The notes beneath the pieces are model-generated. The model was not told the origin of the DNA. It searched no databases and worked only from the letters and a program-made list of their open reading frames with translations. This document shows, piece after piece, positions 1 to 5,984 of a stretch of DNA of 7,291 nt (the first letter of the stretch is position 1; each line of letters starts with the position of its first letter). Position numbers and translations under genes: made by a program. This DNA is from Kiritimatiellia bacterium (GTDB taxonomy: Bacteria; Verrucomicrobiota; Kiritimatiellia; UBA8416), in assembly GCA_007126175.1 (NCBI GenBank), contig SLBU01000198.1, positions 1 through 7,291 on the forward strand, given 5' to 3'.

Positions 1-511
1 CACGCCCCAGAAATTCCAACGCCCAGACGCCCTGCATCTGTTGGCACACCGCGACACAACGACCGCAGGAAACGCACTTTACCGGGTTCACTTCAATCGA
101 AGGCGTCGAGTCATCAATCGGCAACTCACTCAACCGCTTCGGAAAATCAAATTCCCGAATACCAAATTCCTCGGCCAGGGTCTGCAGCTCGCAATTGCCA
201 TTGCGGGCACAGCGCAAGCAATCATTCGGATGGCGCGACAAAATCAACTGCAGCACGGTCCGCCTGACATCATAGATTTCCGTGTCGTGCGTCTTGATCT
301 GCATGCCTTCGGAGCAAGGTGTCGCACAGGCACGCATCATCTTCGGCGAACCCGCCACCTTTACCACGCATATGCCGCACGCACCCCACGGCTTGCAATC
401 TTCATGGTAGCACAAGCGCGGCACCTTCACGCCCACTTGCTCGGCCGCCTTCAGGATAGTGGTTCCTTCCGGAACCTCCACCGCAATCCCATTGACTTCA
501 AGTTTTATCAT
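1..511 (-). CDS. hydA: [FeFe]-hydrogenase catalytic subunit HydA, N-terminal part (cut by window edge)
   Basis: This is the N-terminal 170 residues of the large subunit of an NAD-linked [FeFe]-hydrogenase; the catalytic H-cluster domain lies beyond the left edge. The visible part resembles the NuoG N-terminus. A plant-type [2Fe-2S] domain has ligands C34, C45, C48 and C62. A His-Cys [4Fe-4S] motif follows with H94, C98, C101 and C107. The first cluster of a ferredoxin-type domain starts at C146, C149, C152 and C156. The ATG at 511-509 is preceded by AAGGTGG (523-517) with a 5-nt gap, which fixes the start. It follows hydB after 24 bases and is the last visible gene of the leftward cluster. 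The family normally carries electrons from HydB/HydC through these clusters to the H-cluster in the cytoplasm. The hydrogenase assignment (rather than NuoG or formate dehydrogenase) rests on the hydC/hydB neighbours and Rex, because the H-cluster cysteines are not in view. Confidence 0.88.
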   Translation of the reverse strand, partial: MIKLEVNGIAVEVPEGTTILKAAEQVGVKVPRLCYHEDCKPWGACGICVVKVAGSPKMMRACATPCSEGMQIKTHDTEIYDVRRTVLQLILSRHPNDCLRCARNGNCELQTLAEEFGIREFDFPKRLSELPIDDSTPSIEVNPVKCVSCGRCVAVCQQMQGVWALEFLGR

Positions 512-535
512 TGTATCCACCTTGTCTTTTCCTAC

Positions 536-2323
536 TTAAGATTTAATAACGGCGTTGAATTTGCAGGCTTCGAGGCACGCACCGCACTTCACGCAGCGTT
601 CCTGATCGATCACATGCGGCTGCTTACGCTCACCGGCAATGCAGTTCACCGGGCATTTCCGTGCACAGACCGTACAACCAATGCAGGCTTCCTCGTCAAT
701 CTCATAGCGAACCAGTGCCGAACATTTCCCTGCCGGACAATGGCGATCCTTGATATGCGCGTTGAGCTCGTCCTCGAAATGCCGGATAATGGACAATACC
801 GGGTTCGGAGTGGTTTGCCCCAGCCCGCACAGGGAGGCCCGCTGCATCGCCGTGGAAAGCTGCTTCATCGAGGCAATATCTGCATCCGTCCCGGTCCCCT
901 TCGAGACCCGATCAAGTAACGTCAACAAGGTCTTGCCCCCAATCCGGCACGGTGCACATTTACCGCAGCTCTCATCCACCGAGAAATCCAGGTAAAACTT
1001 GGTGACGTCGACCACGCAATCATCCTCATCCATCACAATCATGCCACCCGAGCCCACGATGGATCCCAGCTTGCCAAGATTCTCATAATCAATCGGCGTA
1101 TCGAGATACTGCTCCGGAATCAAGCCGCCCGAGGGGCCGCCCGTCTGCACCGCCTTGAACTTTTTGCCGTCCTTGATCCCGCCACCAATACCAAAGATGA
1201 TATCGCGCAGCGTCGTACCCATTGGCACTTCGATCAGTCCCGAGTTCTTGATTTTGCCCGTCAACGCAAACACCTTGGTCCCCTTGGAGGTCTCCGTGCC
1301 AATCTTGGCATACCAGTCGCCGCCCTTCATCAGGATGACCGGAATGCTCGCATAGGTCTCCACATTATTGATGACCGTTGGCTTATCCCATAATCCCTTC
1401 ACCGCCGGGAAAGGCGGACGCGGAATCGGCATGCCCCGGCCACCCTCCGTGGATGCAATCAGAGCCGTCTCCTCGCCGCAGACAAAGGCACCTGCCCCAA
1501 GCCGGATTTCTATATCAAAGCAGAAATCCGTTCCCAGGATCTTCTCCCCCATCAGCCCATATTCCTTGGCTTGGCTGATAGCCCGATTCAAGCGCTCAAT
1601 GGCAAGTGGATATTCCGCACGAATATAGATGATCCCCTTGCACGATCCGCAGGTATAGCCGGCAATCATCATCGCTTCGAGAATCGAATGCGGATCGCCT
1701 TCCAACGTGCTGCGATCCATGTAGGCCCCCGGATCGCCCTCATCCGCATTACACATCACATACTTCTCGTCGGAGGCAACCTGACGCGTGAACTCCCACT
1801 TACGCCAAGTCGGGAAACCCGCCCCACCACGCCCACGTAAACCGGACTTGCGCAGCTCGTCAATGACCCCTTCCGGTGTCATCTCAAACAACACCTTTTC
1901 CAATGCCACATAGCCATCGCGGGCAATGTACTCATCGATCGAATCGGGATCAATTACACCGCAGTTACGCAAAACAATACGTACTTGTTTCTGATAAAAA
2001 TCAATATCCTCAAGCTTGGCGTGGGCCTTGCTCTGCTGCGGATCATACAGCAGACGCGTCACGGGACGTCCCTTGACGAGGTGCTCCTGCACAATTTCAG
2101 CGGCATCGTCCGGCTTGACCTGCACATAAAAGGTCTCTTCCGGAAGAACCTTCACGATCGGCCCTTTTTCACAGAACCCGAAGCACCCCGTCTTCACAAT
2201 CTGGATATCCGCACCTAAATCCGCCGCCAGCACCTCGTGATACAGCGCATCGATCAAATCCTTGCTCTTACTCGACTCGCAGGCCGTCCCGCTGCAAACC
2301 AGTACATATTGCTTGTACTTCAT
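536..2323 (-). CDS. hydB: HydB, NuoF-like flavoprotein subunit of NAD-dependent [FeFe]-hydrogenase
   Basis: HydB binds FMN and NAD(H) and is the nucleotide-reacting and, in bifurcating enzymes, the proposed bifurcating subunit. The 595 residues show the full family architecture. An N-terminal thioredoxin-like [2Fe-2S] domain has C10, C15, C47 and C51. The FMN/NADH-binding NuoF core has the glycine-rich RGRGGAGFP around 163-171 and GAGAFVCGEETAL around 277-288. An SLBB-type segment follows at about 350-440. The NuoF [4Fe-4S] site is ESCGKCAPCR (C453, C456, C459) with C499 as the distant ligand. A C-terminal two-cluster ferredoxin domain has C547/C550/C553/C557 and C577/C580/C583/C587. A CPAGKC segment at 529-534 joins core and ferredoxin. 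The ATG at 2323-2321 has AGAGGG about 6 nt upstream and lies 16 bases after the stop of the small ferredoxin gene. The extra domains at both ends separate it from complex I NuoF. Nothing appears broken. Confidence 0.95.
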   Translation of the reverse strand: MKYKQYVLVCSGTACESSKSKDLIDALYHEVLAADLGADIQIVKTGCFGFCEKGPIVKVLPEETFYVQVKPDDAAEIVQEHLVKGRPVTRLLYDPQQSKAHAKLEDIDFYQKQVRIVLRNCGVIDPDSIDEYIARDGYVALEKVLFEMTPEGVIDELRKSGLRGRGGAGFPTWRKWEFTRQVASDEKYVMCNADEGDPGAYMDRSTLEGDPHSILEAMMIAGYTCGSCKGIIYIRAEYPLAIERLNRAISQAKEYGLMGEKILGTDFCFDIEIRLGAGAFVCGEETALIASTEGGRGMPIPRPPFPAVKGLWDKPTVINNVETYASIPVILMKGGDWYAKIGTETSKGTKVFALTGKIKNSGLIEVPMGTTLRDIIFGIGGGIKDGKKFKAVQTGGPSGGLIPEQYLDTPIDYENLGKLGSIVGSGGMIVMDEDDCVVDVTKFYLDFSVDESCGKCAPCRIGGKTLLTLLDRVSKGTGTDADIASMKQLSTAMQRASLCGLGQTTPNPVLSIIRHFEDELNAHIKDRHCPAGKCSALVRYEIDEEACIGCTVCARKCPVNCIAGERKQPHVIDQERCVKCGACLEACKFNAVIKS

Positions 2324-2339
2324 TGTTACCCTCTCGTAC

Positions 2340-2729
2340 TTACTTCATGATGTCAGCCGCAGGCTTATCAAAAATATATTCGCCCACGAGTTGATCTTTT
2401 AAAATGTGTTTCTGAACAATCTTTCGACCGATCGCGTCATCCACCTTGCCATAGACGATGCCCGGCATCCCCGCCTTGAGCACTTCCACCGAAGGCTCGC
2501 TCGAACACAATCCCATGCAACCGGTCTGCTTGACCACCACGTTGCTGATCTCCTGCTTGGCGAGCTCATCCACAATGGCATGGAAGGTTTCCTTTGCACC
2601 GGCGGCAATGCCGCATGTGCCCATCCCGACGATGATCTGCGTGACGCCTTCCCCGGCATCCCGCTGTGAAAGCTCCTTGCGCTTCGACGCACGCAACGCG
2701 CGTAATTCTTCAAGTGTCATGGCGCCCAT
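2340..2729 (-). CDS. Small thioredoxin-fold (2Fe-2S) ferredoxin of the hydrogenase cluster
   Basis: This 129-residue protein belongs to the thioredoxin-like [2Fe-2S] ferredoxin group that commonly sits between hydC and hydB in hydrogenase clusters. The domain starts near residue 30, with GMGTCGIAAGAKE (C39) and the second motif QTGCMGLC (C71, C75), and ends in DKPAADIMK. Only three cysteines are present in the whole protein; the position that would complete a C-x4-C pair is glycine (G44), so the cluster may be incomplete, use another ligand, or be absent. The ATG at 2729-2727 is chosen because AAAGGA stands 7 nt upstream; a farther start at 2768 lacks such support, and a second ATG at 2720 is possible. 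The gene overlaps the end of the HATPase gene by 20 bases, which suggests translational coupling. The residues before the domain (about 5-25) are charged and probably helical. Its likely role is electron transfer or docking near HydB, which is inferred from context only. Confidence 0.85.
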   Translation of the reverse strand: MGAMTLEELRALRASKRKELSQRDAGEGVTQIIVGMGTCGIAAGAKETFHAIVDELAKQEISNVVVKQTGCMGLCSSEPSVEVLKAGMPGIVYGKVDDAIGRKIVQKHILKDQLVGEYIFDKPAADIMK

Positions 2730-3279
2730 GATTCTGTCCTTTCTGTAAAGCCTCTTCCTGTGAGGCAATATAATCCCGCAGCATTCCCAAGGATGTTGCT
2801 GTCTCTAACTCTCCCAACGCTTCTCGCAAATCCGCACGACGCACCTCGTAACGGCCCCTGCTAGTCGCGCGCGTCAACACCAAATCATACTCTCCCTCGA
2901 AGGCCATCAACCCTGCGATGGCCGACACCACATCTCCCGCAGGGGGCACATCCCAGTGTGTTTGATCCAGCCGGAATGAGACCGTCGTTCCCATGTTCGG
3001 TTCCGACTCAAGATTCCAAGACCCGCCGGTCTCTAAAACCATCTGGCGTAAAAACGCCAATCCCAGCCCGACCCTCCTGCCCGGATGCTTCCTGCCATCC
3101 GTACAAAAAGGATCCGCAACCCTTTCCCGCATCTCGGCCGTCATCCCACAGCCATCATCCGCAATACAGATTTCCAGCCATCTGCCGGTATCGCGCCACA
3201 TCACACGTACGCACGAAGCCCCGGCCTCAATCGCATTCTGTACCAAGTCGTGTAACTGGTCGCAGACCGAGGCGTGCAC
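2710..3279 (-). CDS. Histidine-kinase-type ATPase (HATPase_c) protein within the hydrogenase cluster
   Basis: This 189-residue protein is a stand-alone GHKL ATPase domain with a short extra C-terminal region. The N-box is HDLVQNAIEAG (H10, N15), the G1 box is DDGCGM (D41-M46), and the G2 box is GRRVGLGL (68-74). Residues 113-160 form a separate small region resembling the tail seen in HATPase genes beside other hydABC clusters. No dimerisation or phosphoacceptor (H-box) domain is present, so it is not an ordinary sensor kinase. The start is a GTG at 3279-3277, with GGGGGA from the end of hydC about 9 nt upstream. The reading frame is the same as that of hydC, separated only by the hydC TAG and one codon. 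The end overlaps the ferredoxin gene. It probably acts as an ATP-dependent switch or kinase for a hydrogenase-linked regulator; its target is not visible. Confidence 0.85.
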   Translation of the reverse strand: MHASVCDQLHDLVQNAIEAGASCVRVMWRDTGRWLEICIADDGCGMTAEMRERVADPFCTDGRKHPGRRVGLGLAFLRQMVLETGGSWNLESEPNMGTTVSFRLDQTHWDVPPAGDVVSAIAGLMAFEGEYDLVLTRATSRGRYEVRRADLREALGELETATSLGMLRDYIASQEEALQKGQNHGRHDT

Positions 3280-3282
3280 CGA

Positions 3283-3789
3283 CTATTTCCCCCGGAATTG
3301 TGCCAGAATCTCCGGCAAATCATCCGTTTTCAAATTCCCGAACACTTCCCCGTCCACCGTCAAAACCGGGGCAAGACCACAGCAACCAATACAGCGGACC
3401 GCCTGAATCCCGAACTCGCCGTCATCCGTTACACTGCCATTGCTACATCCCAGCAGCGTCTCCAGCTCGTCAATCAACTCCTGCCCCCCCTTTAGATAGC
3501 AGGCCGTACCCATGCAGACCGCTACCGTATGCCGCCCCGGTTTGGTCATACGGAAAAAGTGATAGAATGTAATCACCCCATATACCTTCGCCACCGGAAT
3601 CTCTAACAATTCCGCAACCTCAAACGCGATAGGTCGAGGAATATAACCGAAATGCTCCTGCACCCGGTGCAACACCATGATCAGATTCCCCGGCTGGGGC
3701 TTCCATTCCGCAATGAAGGCTATCAATTCCGGCGTCAACTTTACATCTTCCTCTTCCACCCCGGCCGCCTGTCCCTGTACCTCGCTCAA
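3283..3789 (-). CDS. hydC: HydC, NuoE-like [2Fe-2S] subunit of NAD-dependent [FeFe]-hydrogenase
   Basis: HydC is the thioredoxin-fold [2Fe-2S] subunit that joins HydB in the NADH-oxidising part of the complex. With the chosen start it has 168 residues, usual for NuoE-type proteins. An N-terminal helical region (about 18-80) includes the family-typical LHRVQEHFGYIP and VYGVITFYHFF. The cluster ligands are C92 and C97 (CMGTAC), then C133 and C137 (CIGCC); C136 is an extra cysteine. The start is TTG at 3789-3787, because a full AGGAGG (3801-3796) lies exactly 6 nt upstream. An in-frame GTG at 3858 would give 191 residues, but its extra residues would run through a strong palindrome and have no family character. 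It is the first gene of the leftward cluster, transcribed away from rex, and its TAG stop (3285-3283) lies one codon before the HATPase start. Confidence 0.93.
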   Translation of the reverse strand: MSEVQGQAAGVEEEDVKLTPELIAFIAEWKPQPGNLIMVLHRVQEHFGYIPRPIAFEVAELLEIPVAKVYGVITFYHFFRMTKPGRHTVAVCMGTACYLKGGQELIDELETLLGCSNGSVTDDGEFGIQAVRCIGCCGLAPVLTVDGEVFGNLKTDDLPEILAQFRGK

Positions 3790-3795
3790 AGTATA

Positions 3796-3801
3796 CCTCC
3801 T
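3796..3801 (-). promoter_or_regulatory. Ribosome binding site that fixes the TTG start of hydC
   Basis: The minus strand reads AGGAGG, a perfect Shine-Dalgarno core, 6 nt before TTG at 3789-3787. No ATG exists in frame at a comparable distance. This site is the reason for choosing the 168-residue HydC over the longer GTG-started form. Confidence 0.85.
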
Positions 3802-3806
3802 ACTAG

Positions 3807-3833
3807 CGATACGGTAGCCATGCTGCCGTATCG
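3807..3833. promoter_or_regulatory. 27-bp palindrome / stem-loop in the hydC leader
   Basis: The arms are CGATACGGTAGC (3807-3818) and GCTGCCGTATCG (3822-3833), around the central CAT. Eleven of twelve positions pair; the exception is T3815 against G3825, a wobble in plus-strand RNA and a C-A mismatch in hydC mRNA. On the minus strand it ends 5 nt before the AGGAGG of hydC. It has no T-run, so it is not a normal terminator. It could be an operator for a dimeric repressor (Rex or another factor) or an mRNA hairpin that shapes ribosome access or stability. The symmetry is seen directly; the function is inferred. Confidence 0.7.
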
Positions 3834-3928
3834 TCAATCTCTCTATCAATCTCCACACGGACTACCCAAAATCGATATAGCCGCCTCTGAATGAAACAGG
3901 GTCTATCACAAAAATATGACACGATCAA

Positions 3929-3939
3929 ATCTTTATTTT
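3929..3939 (+). repeat. Direct repeat ATCTTTATTTT, copy 1
   Basis: The 11-bp sequence recurs exactly at 3989-3999, 60 bp downstream. This copy overlaps the possible -10 element of the hydrogenase promoter on the other strand. Confidence 0.7.
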
Positions 3940-3940
3940 A
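3935..3940 (-). promoter_or_regulatory. Possible -10 element for the hydrogenase cluster
   Basis: The minus strand reads TAAAAT, five of six matches to TATAAT. No convincing -35 hexamer stands 16-18 bp upstream, so this call is weak. Transcription from here would give a leader of roughly 140 nt that includes the palindrome at 3807-3833. Confidence 0.3.
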
Positions 3941-3952
3941 GATATTTTCAAT

Positions 3953-3970
3953 TGTTTATGTGATAAAACA
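3953..3970. promoter_or_regulatory. Candidate Rex-type operator (imperfect palindrome)
   Basis: The sequence TGTTTATGTGATAAAACA has five-base inverted arms (TGTTT and AAACA). It resembles Rex sites in its half-sites, but the G-to-C distance is 15 rather than the usual 13, so it is not canonical. A further TTGTTTA starts at 3972, and AAACATTTGTTT (3966-3977) forms a second overlapping inverted repeat. It lies between the two putative promoters, where a shared operator would be expected. Confidence 0.35.
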
Positions 3971-3988
3971 TTTGTTTAGTTGCGCCAT

Positions 3989-3999
3989 ATCTTTATTTT
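3989..3999 (+). repeat. Direct repeat ATCTTTATTTT, copy 2
   Basis: This is the second identical 11-bp copy. It ends one base before the TTGACT -35 candidate of rex, so each of the two divergent promoters has a copy beside it. Confidence 0.7.
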
Positions 4000-4000
4000 G

Positions 4001-4028
4001 TTGACTTTTGTAGGAGATTTGGTTTAAC
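4001..4028 (+). promoter_or_regulatory. Possible sigma-70 promoter for rex
   Basis: TTGACT (4001-4006) matches five of six positions of the -35 consensus. TTTAAC (4023-4028), 16 bp downstream, matches four of six of the -10 consensus. Transcription would begin near 4035, about 30 nt before the rex start. The -10 match is modest. Confidence 0.45.
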
Positions 4029-4066
4029 ACAAGACACAATACGACACGGAAGGAACATATTAGACA

Positions 4067-4708
4067 ATGGAAAACGACATCATCAAGCGCTTGTCACAAT
4101 ACAAAAAGATTCTCCAGAAGCTGAAGTCTCTAGGGTTAGTCCGCGTATTCTCGGACAATTTAAGTGATGCCATTGGCATTTCCTCCTCCTTGGTGCGCAA
4201 GGATTTTGCGGCCTGCAACATCACCGGCAAGCGTCGCGGCGGATATGTTGTCGAGGAGTTGATTGACCGCTTGAACACGCTGCTGGGCAAGGATGAGGAA
4301 CAACAAATCATTATCATTGGCTGCGGAAAGCTGGGTTCAGCACTGATGAATCATAATGGATTTGCCAGTGAGCAGATCCGTGTGTCTGCGGGTTTTGATA
4401 TAGATCCAGCACGAATCAACCCCAACGCCCCGATTCCCATCTACCCGTTGGATCGTCTTGAAAGCTATATAAAGGATAACGCCATCGAAGTTGCTGCCTT
4501 GGCGGTGCCCGAAGAGGCAACCCCGGAAATGGTTGAAAATCTGCGTGCGTATGGCATTCATGGAATCCTGAACTTTGCTGCCGTCCCTATAAAGCCAACG
4601 CCCGACTGCCATATCCAGAACGTCAATCTCGCACTGGAAGTGGAAAAACTTTTTTATATGATCATCGCTGCGCGCGACACAGCCACCCCAGAAGGAATCG
4701 ATGCATGA
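4067..4708 (+). CDS. rex: Redox-sensing transcriptional repressor Rex (divergent form)
   Basis: Rex binds DNA when NADH is low and is released by NADH, and it typically represses fermentative and hydrogenase genes. The 213 residues match the family in length and order. An N-terminal winged helix spans about 5-75, with recognition helix SSLVRKDFA at 40-48. The Rossmann fold has GCGKLG at 85-90 and the acidic FDIDP at 110-114, which favours NAD(H) over NADP(H). ILNFAAVPI lies at 167-175, and a C-terminal domain-swapping helix at about 186-200. Several usually conserved positions differ: the SYFG after the recognition helix is AACN (48-51), and residues aligning with Arg16, Tyr98 and Asp188 of Thermus aquaticus Rex appear to be K14, H96 and N187. 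The ATG at 4067 has AAGGA 12 nt upstream, a rather long gap. The stop overlaps the next start as ATGA, and the gene diverges from the hydrogenase cluster. Confidence 0.93.
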   Translation: MENDIIKRLSQYKKILQKLKSLGLVRVFSDNLSDAIGISSSLVRKDFAACNITGKRRGGYVVEELIDRLNTLLGKDEEQQIIIIGCGKLGSALMNHNGFASEQIRVSAGFDIDPARINPNAPIPIYPLDRLESYIKDNAIEVAALAVPEEATPEMVENLRAYGIHGILNFAAVPIKPTPDCHIQNVNLALEVEKLFYMIIAARDTATPEGIDA

Positions 4709-5055
4709 CACTTGCCCAAATAGCCCCCCTACTCCATGCCACCATTATGAATGGCCCCGTTGATTTCGAAAGCACCGTGGTCTCGCATGTCGTTGCCTCC
4801 GACCTGATGAGTGATGTCCTTGTCGCCCACACCGAGAATTTTATCCTGATTACCTCCCTGGCATCCGATCAAATGATCCGCACCGCCGATCTGGTCGGCG
4901 CCTCCGGTGTCATCCTGGTAAACGGCAAGCAGCCCCCTGCAAGCCTGACCAAACTTGCCAAGGAGTTGGAAATGCCACTACTGGGAACCGCATTGCCAAA
5001 ATTTGAGGCCTGCCTCGCCGCCGGCCAAGCCTTGCTGCAGGAAACAACCGCATGA
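4705..5055 (+). CDS. DRTGG-like domain protein, first copy
   Basis: This 116-residue cytoplasmic protein resembles the small DRTGG-domain proteins found beside Rex and PHP genes in hydrogenase loci. No biochemical role is firmly known for the stand-alone form. Visible landmarks are ASDLMSDVLV (31-40), a hydrophobic strand ILIT (47-50), a strand and turn SGVILVNGKQPP (67-78), and the end of the domain PLLGTALPKFEACLAAGQ (91-108). The alternation of short strands and helices fits a small alpha/beta fold. The DRTGG signature itself is not present, so the family call relies on overall shape and context. It shares SDL-x-SDV and ILIT with the second copy at 5981. It overlaps rex and the following gene by ATGA on both sides and is probably translated with them. 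It has no signal peptide or membrane segment. Confidence 0.75.
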   Translation: MTLAQIAPLLHATIMNGPVDFESTVVSHVVASDLMSDVLVAHTENFILITSLASDQMIRTADLVGASGVILVNGKQPPASLTKLAKELEMPLLGTALPKFEACLAAGQALLQETTA

Positions 5056-5984
5056 ACCGCTTGCCCGATCTGAGTCTGGAAACATCGCCGCTGACGCTGG
5101 TAGAAGTGATCTATTCCACCGCGATTCGGGACGTCATGTCCGCAGATCCCATCGTCGTAACCCGCGACACCCCGATGTCAACGGTGCAGCAACGCATGCG
5201 CGACCACGGTGTCAGCGGTCTGCCCGTAGCAGAGGAGGGCAGGCTCTTCGGAATCATCAGCGTACACGACCTGATCGAAATCCTGCAGCAGGGCAAACTG
5301 CATATGCCCGTCTCGGATTGCATGACCGAACGCGTCGTCACCCTAGAGGAAGAAATGCCCCTGTCCATGGCCATTTCCACCTTCAGCAAATACCCCTACG
5401 GACGCTTCCCCGTCCTGAATGCCGCCCAACGCCTCACGGGCATTATTACCGTGCGCGATATCAATGTCTCCCTCGTAAATCGATTGCTCCAGCAAGTCTC
5501 CAAGTTCGAGTCGATGCTCGATAGCGAAGTAACCCCGGGGCTCGCACTCAACCGCGTCTTCCAAACCCGTAAACACGACTTCGAAAATGGAGGCAAGGCC
5601 TCCACGACCATCAAGAAACATCTGGTGGAGCATCACGTCGACCGCAGTCTCGTCAAACGAGTCGCCATCGCCTCGTATGAACTGGAAATGAATCAAGTCG
5701 TCCATTCCATCGGCGGCACCATCAGCTACCGCATCACGCCAGAGGCAGTCGAAATTCTCGTACAGGATCGTGGCCCCGGTATCGCAAATGTCGACAACGC
5801 TCTAACCGAGGGCTTCACCACGGCAGACGACTGGATCAAGTCCCTAGGATTCGGCGCGGGACTCGGACTCCCCAATGCGAAACGCGTTTCCGATATTTTC
5901 TTCATCCACTCGGAGCCGGGGGTCGGCACCACCGTCAAGGCAGTCATACACCTACAGAAACAAACAAAGGAGCAGGAAGCATGA
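5052..5984 (+). CDS. Tandem CBS domains fused to an RsbW-like ATPase domain
   Basis: This 310-residue soluble protein joins a ligand-sensing module to an ATPase. Two CBS domains occupy about 18-79 (IRDVMSADPIVV, GIISVHDLIEIL) and 84-148 (VSDCMTERVVTL, GIITVRDINVSL); paired CBS domains usually bind adenine nucleotides or S-adenosylmethionine. A linker of roughly 50 residues follows. An anti-sigma-factor-type GHKL ATPase occupies about 165-302: N-box with E210 and N214, G1 box DRGPGI (239-244), and G2 box GFGAGLGLPN (266-275). There is no phosphoacceptor histidine domain, which favours a serine kinase or switch over a two-component kinase. No STAS antagonist or sigma factor gene is present in the window. 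ATGA overlaps link it to both neighbouring DRTGG-like genes. A role in adjusting hydrogenase or Rex output to adenylate levels is plausible but is inference. Confidence 0.9.
   Translation: MNRLPDLSLETSPLTLVEVIYSTAIRDVMSADPIVVTRDTPMSTVQQRMRDHGVSGLPVAEEGRLFGIISVHDLIEILQQGKLHMPVSDCMTERVVTLEEEMPLSMAISTFSKYPYGRFPVLNAAQRLTGIITVRDINVSLVNRLLQQVSKFESMLDSEVTPGLALNRVFQTRKHDFENGGKASTTIKKHLVEHHVDRSLVKRVAIASYELEMNQVVHSIGGTISYRITPEAVEILVQDRGPGIANVDNALTEGFTTADDWIKSLGFGAGLGLPNAKRVSDIFFIHSEPGVGTTVKAVIHLQKQTKEQEA

Larger units (their letters stand above)
3790..4066. promoter_or_regulatory. Divergent hyd / rex intergenic control region
   Basis: These 277 bases separate the starts of hydC (leftward) and rex (rightward) and must hold both promoters. 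The part from about 3908 to 4035 is strongly AT-rich compared with the flanking genes. It contains an imperfect palindrome with TGTTT and AAACA arms (3953-3970), two copies of TTGTTTA exactly 20 bp apart (3952 and 3972), and two copies of ATCTTTATTTT exactly 60 bp apart (3929 and 3989). The canonical Rex operator (TTGTTAA-N4-TTAACAA or TTGTGAA-type) is not present as such. No further gene is visible here. Confidence 0.8.

Noticed and set aside
41..919. Open frame of 292 codons on the plus strand
   Set aside because: It lies antisense to the end of hydB and the start of hydA, both of which have clear cluster-binding motifs and ribosome sites; its translation has no domain character.
2958..3572. 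Plus-strand open frame of 204 codons rich in proline, serine and arginine
   Set aside because: Low-complexity composition of this kind is typical of a shadow frame; the opposite strand encodes the HATPase and HydC.
3807..3833. Rho-independent terminator
   Set aside because: There is no T-run on either strand and it lies in the leader of hydC rather than after a gene, so an operator or leader hairpin is more likely.
3790..3858. Longer HydC beginning at the GTG at 3858
   Set aside because: The extension would translate the palindrome, and the AGGAGG directly before TTG 3789 indicates the shorter form.
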